From the NCBI GenBank assembly GCA_016929035.1, contig JAFGJP010000168.1:1-20871 (forward strand): a DNA stretch of 20,871 nucleotides, read 5' to 3'. Positions within the stretch are counted from its first letter, which is position 1, and each line of letters begins with the position of its first letter. The stretch comes from Candidatus Auribacterota bacterium (GTDB taxonomy: Bacteria; Auribacterota; JAFGBW01; JAFGJP01). Positions 15,212-20,871 of this stretch are shown here, piece by piece. A program made the translations under genes and the position numbers. The notes under the pieces were generated by a model. The model was given only the letters and a program-made list of their open reading frames with translations. It was not told the DNA's origin and did not search any database.

Positions 15212-16638
15212 TCGTATTAAGGGATCTGCTGGAGATCGAAGATGCTTCCGGCATACTGGATTTTCATTTTGAATTTGATGATATCCTCATGTGGCCGTTT
15301 ATCAGGTTTTATCTCCACGGCATACCGATTGCCAGGGAGTACGGACTTCATGACCTCGGTGAAAAGAAAGCAAGGCCTGGCTTAAAAGAGAAAATGGTCT
15401 ATCTGAAAAACACAATAAGGGGAAATCCTTATCGAAAAACACTGAAAGCCCATTATGATATCATCATGTTCTGCTCCGGTATTACCAACATCAGGAAAGA
15501 CGGCCAGTACTTTAACAGGCTGAGCGATTATTTTGCTTTTCTCAACAAAGAGAAGACCTTGATCATCGAAGACTCTGTCAGGAGAATGTATCACACGCCG
15601 AGAGCGTTTCCCTATGTCGGGTATCATGATTTTATCAAGGCCTCGGCCTTGATCAGATCCCGTTTCCGCAGGAAAAGCGAAAAAGACAAAAAGACAGCAA
15701 AGGATTTGCTTGACTACCTGGAAGATAACTATCCGTATAATCTCGATAAAAAGGACCTTGCTTTTCTGGAAAGTATTCTCCTTCGTCTTTCAGGAAGGCT
15801 GCAGGCGTATTATGATGCTTACAACAGGTTGTATGACAGGTTTCAGCCGAGCGTTATTTTTCAGGAAGATGCCTGTTACGGAGGGAGAAGCTACATTGCC
15901 AAGTGGGCCAAAGACCGTGACATATGGGTGTGTGAGCTTCAGCACGGTCTGATATCAGGTAACCATGCGGCGTACAATTACGGGAAAGCGATCTTTGATT
16001 CGTCGGTTTATAATGAATATTTGCCGGACTATTTTTTAAGCTACGGCGAATATTGGAACGATCTTATTCAGCTTCCTGTCGAAAAGATTACGATCGGCAA
16101 TCCCAATTATTGGGAAAACACAAAAACATCGGGCCTGTACGAAAAGAGGGATGCCAGAATCTATTTATTGGTAATTTCTGGCGGGAAAAGCGCTGGTGCG
16201 ATAAAGCGTCTGGTCGCTGACCTTGCTCAGATCAGCGATGAAAAAAGAGTGAAGGTGTTTTTCAGGCCTCATCCCTATGAAAGGCTTGTGTTAAAGGATC
16301 TTTTTCCTGATATAGTTGAAAATGACAGGATAACCATAGATGACAGCGAAGATGTCTATCAAAGCCTCGGGAGGTCTGATTTTGTAGCCGGGAATTATTC
16401 GACCGTTCTTTTTGAGGCGATCGGGATCTGTAAATCTGTTTTTGTCATCGATCAGCCGGCTACAGACCTTTATATTCCGCAGGGGGTCATCAAGCGTTTT
16501 TCCAGTGCAGAAGAGCTTCTTGGACTTATAGAATCCTATGACCCGAGCGAAAACATTGATAAGAACGCTGTCTGGCAGACAGACTGGGAATCGCGATATA
16601 GACACTTCATTGAAGGGCTAATCGGCAAAAAAACGTGA
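15208..16638 (+). CDS. GT-B-like transferase of unclear family (candidate nonulosonate transferase)
   Basis: A 476-aa soluble protein starting at a GTG that overlaps the wzx stop by four bases. I do not recognise a close named family. The C-terminal half looks like a GT-B donor domain: ELQHG at 243-247, FFRPHP at 351-356, and NYSTVLFEAIG (396-406), the last resembling the donor-binding Ser/Glu region of CDP-glycerol transferases and capsule enzymes. An acidic QEDACYG at 219-225 together with the later His-Pro pair recalls the [DE][DE]G and HP motifs of bacterial sialyltransferases. Since the cluster makes a CMP-nonulosonate and has no recognised sialyltransferase, this is the best candidate to transfer it (inference). 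A glycerophosphate- or other sugar transferase remains possible. Confidence 0.55.
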   Translation: MIVLRDLLEIEDASGILDFHFEFDDILMWPFIRFYLHGIPIAREYGLHDLGEKKARPGLKEKMVYLKNTIRGNPYRKTLKAHYDIIMFCSGITNIRKDGQYFNRLSDYFAFLNKEKTLIIEDSVRRMYHTPRAFPYVGYHDFIKASALIRSRFRRKSEKDKKTAKDLLDYLEDNYPYNLDKKDLAFLESILLRLSGRLQAYYDAYNRLYDRFQPSVIFQEDACYGGRSYIAKWAKDRDIWVCELQHGLISGNHAAYNYGKAIFDSSVYNEYLPDYFLSYGEYWNDLIQLPVEKITIGNPNYWENTKTSGLYEKRDARIYLLVISGGKSAGAIKRLVADLAQISDEKRVKVFFRPHPYERLVLKDLFPDIVENDRITIDDSEDVYQSLGRSDFVAGNYSTVLFEAIGICKSVFVIDQPATDLYIPQGVIKRFSSAEELLGLIESYDPSENIDKNAVWQTDWESRYRHFIEGLIGKKT

Positions 16639-16651
16639 GGGGGCAGAGTTC

Positions 16652-17269
16652 ATGCTGGTCATAGTGAACTATGGCATCGGCAATATCGGCTCGATAAAGA
16701 ACATGCTTAAAAAAGTGGGGCACAGGGCCGTTGTTTCTTCTTCTAGGGATGATGTTGCCCGGGCGGACAGGCTGATATTGTCGGGCATGGGGTCATTTGA
16801 CAGCGGAATGGAGTTTTTAAACCAGAATCGGCTGATAGACGTCCTTCATGAAAAGGTCTTGGAAAAAAGAACGCCTCTTCTCGGCATTTGTCTGGGGATG
16901 CAGGTTTTGACGGAAAAAAGCGAAGAAGGCTCTTTCCATGGGCTGGGATTCATCAAAGGGGAAACCGTCAGGTTTTCTGTGCCCGAGAGGCAGGAGGGCT
17001 TCAGGATTCCCCACATGGGATGGAACACGGTCGACGTAAAAAAGAAGAGCGCGCTTTTTGAAGGCCTGTACGGTGAGACGAGGTTCTATTTCGCTCATTC
17101 CTACCATGTACTGCCAGCTGTTCCTTCTGATATACTGGCAACGACTTGTTATGGATATGAGTTTACTTCTTGTGTCCAGAAAGACAATATCGTGGGAGTC
17201 CAGTTTCACCCTGAAAAAAGCCATCTGTTCGGGATGAAGCTGCTGAGAAATTTTATAGAAAGGATATAG
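16652..17269 (+). CDS. hisH: HisH-like glutamine amidotransferase subunit for sugar acetamidino formation
   Basis: A 205-aa class I glutamine amidotransferase with an intact triad: C80 in GICLGMQ, H186 and E188 in VQFHPEKS; PHMGWN and AHSYH are also present. It releases ammonia from glutamine and should channel it through the adjacent HisF2 barrel. It has a good ribosome site (AGGGGG) and is one base before hisF. No other his genes are here; with HisF2 and a WbpG/PseA-type enzyme next to it, this is the HisH2/WbuY-type subunit used to convert an N-acetyl group of a sugar to acetamidino, not the histidine-pathway enzyme. Confidence 0.9.
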   Translation: MLVIVNYGIGNIGSIKNMLKKVGHRAVVSSSRDDVARADRLILSGMGSFDSGMEFLNQNRLIDVLHEKVLEKRTPLLGICLGMQVLTEKSEEGSFHGLGFIKGETVRFSVPERQEGFRIPHMGWNTVDVKKKSALFEGLYGETRFYFAHSYHVLPAVPSDILATTCYGYEFTSCVQKDNIVGVQFHPEKSHLFGMKLLRNFIERI

Positions 17270-17270
17270 G

Positions 17271-18038
17271 ATGTTAAAGACAAGAGTGATACCCTGCCTT
17301 CTTTTAAAAGATCAGGGCCTGGTCAAGACAGTGAAATTCAAGGATCCCAAGTATGTCGGCGATCCGATAAATGCCGTAAGGATATTCAATGACAAAGAAG
17401 TCGATGAGCTGATCCTTTTGGATATTACGGCTTCCATGGAGGGAAGAAAGCCTGATTTTGACCTTATCGCCGGCATTGCTTCGGAATGCTTTATGCCTTT
17501 ATGCTATGGCGGAGGCATAAAGGGCCTTGATGATATTTCAAAGATCCTTTCCATCGGCGTGGAGAAAGTATCCGTTAACAGTTCTGCGCTGCAGGGTGCC
17601 GACATCATCACCAGAGCGGCCAGCCGTTTCGGTAGCCAGAGCGTTGTGCTCAGCGTTGACATAAAGAAAGGCATGGACGGCCAGCACCAGATCTATGATG
17701 CAGCCCGTCGCAAAACAGCGAAAATGGATGTTGTCGAGTATTGTCAAAAGATGGAGGCGGCAGGAGCGGGAGAGATCCTTTTGAACTCTGTTGACAGGGA
17801 TGGCACGATGGAAGGCTATGATATCGAACTTATCAAAAAAGTCTCGGGAAGCGTAAATGTCCCGGTCATCGCCTGCGGCGGGGCCGGAAAGCCCGGTGAT
17901 TTTTTTTCTGCCGTCAGCGTTGGAGGGGCGGCTGCTGTAGCGGCAGGAAGCCTTTTTGTTTTTCAGGGCAAATACAGGGCTGTTCTTATCAGTTATCCTT
18001 CATCAAGTGAACTTGAAAAGGTTTTCAACCAGGGATAG
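17271..18038 (+). CDS. hisF: HisF-like barrel subunit, sugar-modification type (HisF2/WbuZ)
   Basis: A 255-aa TIM barrel. The phosphate-binding regions (CYGGGIKG, ACGGAGKPGD) and D130 (LSVDIKKG) are kept, but position 11, the catalytic Asp of histidine-pathway HisF (CLDV), is Leu here (CLLLKD, residues 9-14). The segment KTVKFKDPKYVGDPINAVRIFNDKEVDEL is characteristic of the WbuZ/HisF2 group acting on surface sugars. It probably forms an ammonia tunnel from HisH2 to the amidotransferase that follows 4 nt later. With Asp11 lost, cyclase activity on PRFAR is not expected. Confidence 0.9.
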   Translation: MLKTRVIPCLLLKDQGLVKTVKFKDPKYVGDPINAVRIFNDKEVDELILLDITASMEGRKPDFDLIAGIASECFMPLCYGGGIKGLDDISKILSIGVEKVSVNSSALQGADIITRAASRFGSQSVVLSVDIKKGMDGQHQIYDAARRKTAKMDVVEYCQKMEAAGAGEILLNSVDRDGTMEGYDIELIKKVSGSVNVPVIACGGAGKPGDFFSAVSVGGAAAVAAGSLFVFQGKYRAVLISYPSSSELEKVFNQG

Positions 18039-18042
18039 AGTC

Positions 18043-19170
18043 ATGGATCGGGAATACCGGATATGTAAGAGATGCATTATGGATACGACAGATCCTGACA
18101 TCTCTTTTGATGAGCAGGGGATCTGCAACCACTGCAGGGAATATGCTGTTCATTATGGAAAAGATGTTTTTACGGGGGACGAAGGGAAAAAAAGGCTCGA
18201 TGAGATTGTAGCGAGGATCAGGGCTAAGGCCGGGAAAAGCGAGCATGACAGCGTTATGGGCCTCAGCGGCGGCGTTGACAGCACATATGTCGCGTATCTG
18301 GCAAAGCAACTGGGCCTGAACCCGCTTTGCGTGCATCTGGATAATGGATGGGACAGCGAGTTATCGGTAAAAAACATTGAGAATATCGTGCGGAGGCTTG
18401 GCTTTGACCTGCACACGCACGTGATCGACTGGGAGGAATTCAAGGACCTCCAGCTGGCTTATATGAAGGCTTCGGTGATAGATATTGAGGTTCCGACGGA
18501 CCATGCCATAACGGCCGTCTTATATGATGTCGCCAGAGAGCAGAACATTTCTTTTATATTGAGTGGAAATAATATCGCGACAGAGGGGATCCTTCCCTTT
18601 AGCTGGGTGCATGGAAATAAAAATGATCTCATCAATTTAAAAGCGATTCACAGGAAGTTCGGCTCCCTTCCTCTGAAGAGCTATCCAAGGCTTGGCCTTT
18701 GCAGGAGGCTTTACTATCATGTCGTCAAGAAGATCAGGACGGTAAAAATACTCAATTATATCAGGTACAACAAAAAGGAAGCCAAAAGAATCATTACGGA
18801 AAGCCTTGGATGGAGAGATTACGGCTACAAGCATTACGAATCCTTTTTCACTCGCTTTTATCAGGCCTACATATTGACGAAGAAGTTTGGCGTGGACAAA
18901 AGAAGAGCTCACCTGTCGACGTTGATCTGTTCCGGGCAGATGACGCGGGAGGAGGCTTTGTCTGAAATACAAAAAGAGCTTTACAACGAAGATGATCTGA
19001 AAAACGATAAGGAATACGTCCTTAAAAAACTGGGTCTTTCAGAAAAAGATTTTGAGCGCATCATGGCTTTGCCCGTGAAAAGCCATCTTGATTACGGGTC
19101 TGATCTGAAGATCCATCGGCTCATCATGTCCGCGTATGAAAAGCTGAAGAGGTTTAAGGCACGCAGATGA
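18043..19170 (+). CDS. wbpG: N-acetyl sugar amidotransferase (WbpG/PseA/WbuX type)
   Basis: A 375-aa PP-loop ATPase. Four Cys (C8, C11, C28, C31: CKRC and CNHC) should bind zinc, and the ATP pyrophosphate loop is SGGVDS (75-80). Such enzymes adenylate an N-acetyl group and replace its oxygen with ammonia, giving an acetamidino group, as on pseudaminic and legionaminic acids and on P. aeruginosa O-antigen sugars. The start at ATG 18043 lies 4 nt after the hisF stop and fits the family N-terminus; the upstream in-frame extension lies within hisF. Together with HisH2 and HisF2 it forms a complete module. Whether it acts on the free, CMP-linked or lipid-linked sugar is not visible. Confidence 0.9.
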   Translation: MDREYRICKRCIMDTTDPDISFDEQGICNHCREYAVHYGKDVFTGDEGKKRLDEIVARIRAKAGKSEHDSVMGLSGGVDSTYVAYLAKQLGLNPLCVHLDNGWDSELSVKNIENIVRRLGFDLHTHVIDWEEFKDLQLAYMKASVIDIEVPTDHAITAVLYDVAREQNISFILSGNNIATEGILPFSWVHGNKNDLINLKAIHRKFGSLPLKSYPRLGLCRRLYYHVVKKIRTVKILNYIRYNKKEAKRIITESLGWRDYGYKHYESFFTRFYQAYILTKKFGVDKRRAHLSTLICSGQMTREEALSEIQKELYNEDDLKNDKEYVLKKLGLSEKDFERIMALPVKSHLDYGSDLKIHRLIMSAYEKLKRFKARR

Positions 19171-19204
19171 TGCAGGTTATAAAGAAAAAGCGCGGTGTCC
19201 CTTT

Positions 19205-20374
19205 ATGAAAGAAAAAGGCATTTTACAGGTCGCGATCATATTGATCAGCCATAATGTCGGCGGCACGCAAAAGAGAATGCTGAATCTTTTTTCCTATCTT
19301 TCAGAAAACGGCAGGCACCGGTACATGCTTTTTATCAATCAGGCGCTTTACAGGGAATGTGTGAAAAGGGGCTATGTGACAGAGCGGAAAAATATCCGGG
19401 TCCTTTTTAAGAGGAAGATTTTTCGGTGCATAGATAAGATGGTCACGGATATTCCCTTGCTGAGATCAGGCAGGGGAAAAGCAGTCAGAAAGGGCTTTAA
19501 CGTTTTTCGGCTTTTCATTCAGAAGTTTGCGTTGTTTCTGGAAAAAAGACAATATGCGGATACTGTATTTGATATTGCTCATTTTGCCTTAGCCGGTGAT
19601 TTTGACAGCGTGGTGACATACAAGAAGCTTGTGATGGAATGTGTGGCTTCGAATATCGAGGAGACTCACTGGAAGGACGGCACTTTTCGCGAAATGATCC
19701 GGCGCGCGGACAGGGTGAACATTTTGTCTGCAGATATCAAGCGGAAGCTGGAAAAGCTTACAGGGGTAAAGGATGATGAAAAGTACCAGGCCGCTCCCTG
19801 CTCTTTTACGGATTATTCAGGCTGCCGTGTCGGTAGAAAAGAGCTTTGCATTGTTTTTAGCGGAAGGATGGAGGATGTCAAAAATCCTTTTCTTTTTTTG
19901 GAGGCTTTAAAGCTTTTAAAAGAAAAGACTTCGCTTTTTTTTCAAGCGTTTATGCTGGGGCATGGAGCACTGGAGGAAGATGTTGATAAGAAGATCGGGC
20001 TGTATGGATTAGCGGATCTTGTAAAAAGGATGGAGCATCCCAGCCCTCAGGAGATCCTATCGAGATCGCTTATCTATGTGTCTTTGCAGGAAGCCAATAA
20101 TTATCCCAGTCAGGCGCTCCTGGAAGCCATGGCCTGCGGCTGTGCTGTTATCGCCACGGATGTCGGCGAGACGTCTCTTCTTGTGGGGAAGGAGGAAGGC
20201 TTTCTTGTTCCTTTTGATAAAGAAGTAATCGCTGAGAAGATGCTGTGGCTCATACAGCATTCCGCAGAAGCAGAAAAAATGGGACTGGCTGCAAGAGAAA
20301 AGGTCATTAGGGAGCATACAGCGGAAAGGTATGCCCGTTTTGTTGAGAAGATGTATGACGATGCATTATTATAG
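19205..20374 (+). CDS. Glycosyltransferase family 4-like protein
   Basis: A 389-aa GT-B retaining glycosyltransferase. The N-terminal acceptor domain opens with a beta strand and HNVGGTQKRMLNLF (residues 16-29); the donor domain has FSGRMEDVKNPFLFLEAL, then QEANNYPSQALLEAMACGCAVIATDVGE. In that last motif the second Glu of the usual E-x7-E is present while the first falls on Asn, a variant seen in some family members. It presumably adds a hexose-type sugar from a nucleotide donor to the growing lipid-linked chain. It follows the amidotransferase by 34 nt; the ribosome site is poor. It is the last gene of the plus operon; donor and acceptor are unknown. Confidence 0.82.
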   Translation: MKEKGILQVAIILISHNVGGTQKRMLNLFSYLSENGRHRYMLFINQALYRECVKRGYVTERKNIRVLFKRKIFRCIDKMVTDIPLLRSGRGKAVRKGFNVFRLFIQKFALFLEKRQYADTVFDIAHFALAGDFDSVVTYKKLVMECVASNIEETHWKDGTFREMIRRADRVNILSADIKRKLEKLTGVKDDEKYQAAPCSFTDYSGCRVGRKELCIVFSGRMEDVKNPFLFLEALKLLKEKTSLFFQAFMLGHGALEEDVDKKIGLYGLADLVKRMEHPSPQEILSRSLIYVSLQEANNYPSQALLEAMACGCAVIATDVGETSLLVGKEEGFLVPFDKEVIAEKMLWLIQHSAEAEKMGLAAREKVIREHTAERYARFVEKMYDDALL

Positions 20375-20554
20375 CGCATAGAGAAAAGGAAGATTTTATA
20401 GAATTGACGCGCTTTATTCCAATAATCTAAGCCTGTAACATTTGAATTTTATCTGCTTTTCTTGCCACATTTTTTTCAGCTCTTTACCTATGTAATTGAT
20501 TTTGAGTTTAATGAACCTCCCCGAGCTTCCACTTGAGGTGGATACGCTTAACCT

Positions 20555-20584
20555 GAATATTTCACAGATTTTTGTGAAATATTC
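20555..20584. repeat. 12-bp perfect inverted repeat
   Basis: GAATATTTCACA (20555-20566) and TGTGAAATATTC (20573-20584) pair without mismatch around a 6-nt loop (GATTTT). The next hairpin (TCACG/CGTGA, 20585-20600) begins at the very next base, and that is followed at once by TGTGGCTGC/GCAGTCACA (20601-20621, one G-T wobble, 3-nt loop). Confidence 0.85.
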
Positions 20585-20676
20585 TCACGAAGTGCCGTGA
20601 TGTGGCTGCCATGCAGTCACAAACGGGGTTTATCACGTTCGTTTTGAAACATTTTTTTTGTGGCAAAACGTCACGT

Positions 20677-20716
20677 CTTTCCCGGAATACATGGAATTCC
20701 ATGTATTCCGGGAAAG
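20677..20716. repeat. Perfect 40-nt palindrome
   Basis: Two 20-base arms, 20677-20696 and 20697-20716, are exact reverse complements with no spacer; the centre is GGAATTCC. It abuts an imperfect stem on the left (ACGT-T-CGTTTTG at 20635-20646 with CAAAACG-TC-ACGT at 20664-20676) and a perfect 12-bp stem on the right (CGGATATTTCAT 20717-20728 with ATGAAATATCCG 20737-20748). Confidence 0.9.
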
Positions 20717-20760
20717 CGGATATTTCATCGTTTTTAATGAAATATCCGGATTAATGCGGA

Positions 20761-20793
20761 AAAGCCCGGGGTTTCTTTCAAAAACCCCGCTTT
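20761..20793. repeat. GC-rich hairpin with two-base bulge
   Basis: AAAGC-CC-GGGGTTT (20761-20774) pairs with AAACCCCGCTTT (20782-20793) over 12 base pairs, with CC bulged on the left and a 7-nt loop. It is the most terminator-like hairpin in the tail, but is followed by GTAAAATATCGC rather than a T-run. CGGGGTTT also occurs at 20624-20631 and could compete for the same right arm. Confidence 0.7.
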
Positions 20794-20871
20794 GTAAAAT
20801 ATCGCAAAAATTCATCGTGGAATTCGAAGAATTCCCTGAGTTAAGTCCTCGGAATTTCTGATGAAATACCA

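Larger units (their letters stand above)
20375..20871. other. Gene-free tail with a dense run of hairpins
   Basis: No convincing gene is seen here; open frames such as 20658-20861 and 20633-20815 cross the palindromes on both strands and have no ribosome site or domain. Positions 20375-20527 are plain AT-rich sequence. From 20528 to 20835 there are nine inverted repeats, many touching end to end: 20528-20542, 20555-20584, 20585-20600, 20601-20621, 20635-20676, 20677-20716, 20717-20748, 20761-20793 and 20819-20835. None ends in a clear T-run, so a simple intrinsic terminator for the plus operon is not evident. It could be a structured RNA, a repeat element, or a site processed as single-stranded DNA. 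Confidence 0.75.

Noticed and set aside
16652..18038. Histidine biosynthesis genes hisH and hisF
   Set aside because: No other his genes are present, HisF lacks Asp11, and both sit before a sugar amidotransferase, which is the known acetamidino context.
20374..20412. Terminator just after the last glycosyltransferase
   Set aside because: AGCGC and GCGCT can pair but the loop is about 30 nt and the stem is only 5 bp.
20528..20835. CRISPR array or integron attachment array
   Set aside because: The hairpins differ in sequence and length, there is no constant repeat with regular spacers, and no cas or integrase gene is near.
20658..20861. Small protein gene across the palindromes
   Set aside because: It starts with TTG, lacks a ribosome site, has no recognisable domain, and its frame is open because the palindromes give open frames on both strands (also 20633-20815).

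Overview
This 20.9 kb window is a surface-glycan gene cluster from a moderate-GC bacterium that probably has a Gram-negative envelope. It holds 20 protein genes in two divergent operons. The gene content points to synthesis of a legionaminic-acid-type nonulosonic acid (a nine-carbon sialic-acid relative), its further decoration, and its transfer across and onto a membrane-assembled glycan. No gene identifies the taxon. A type IV pilin-like protein, a PilZ c-di-GMP receptor and a Wzx flippase suggest a motile or surface-attached Gram-negative, for example a Desulfobacterota- or Omnitrophota-like environmental lineage, but that is only a guess.

Left operon (minus strand, about 13.75 kb down to 0.14 kb). 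From a good promoter at 13759-13786 the order is: PtmE-like CBS/nucleotidyltransferase, LegB-like SDR, LegC aminotransferase, LegH (NeuD) acetyltransferase, LegI (NeuB) synthase, LegG (NeuC) 2-epimerase, methyltransferase A, AsnB-type amidotransferase, methyltransferase B (a paralogue of A), a polysaccharide-deacetylase-like protein, a Gfo/Idh/MocA oxidoreductase, LegF (NeuA) CMP-sugar synthetase, a short prepilin-like protein and a PilZ protein. Together these supply the GDP-linked legionaminate route from a nucleotide-activated glucosamine to CMP-nonulosonate. The exception is the GlcN N-acetyltransferase step, usually done by housekeeping GlmU. A second strong-looking promoter at 2870-2897 lies before the last four genes.

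Right operon (plus strand, 13.9 to 20.4 kb). The order is Wzx flippase, an unfamiliar GT-B-like transferase with QHG and RPHP motifs, HisH2, HisF2, an N-acetyl sugar amidotransferase (WbpG/PseA type) and a GT4 glycosyltransferase. HisH2, HisF2 and the amidotransferase form the known acetamido-to-acetamidino conversion module, so the final sugar is probably an acetamidino nonulosonate, as in Legionella and Campylobacter. HisF2 lacks the catalytic Asp11 of histidine biosynthesis, which marks it as the sugar-modification paralogue.

The parts least explained by known pathways are: (i) the methyltransferase/AsnB/methyltransferase/deacetylase-like cassette inside the legionaminate operon; (ii) the pilin-like and PilZ genes at the operon's end; (iii) a gene-free 3' tail (20375-20871) containing a run of abutting hairpins, one of them a perfect 40-nt palindrome; and (iv) a composite interspersed-repeat-like segment at 43-130. 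No rRNA, tRNA, CRISPR array, transposase or integrase gene is visible.
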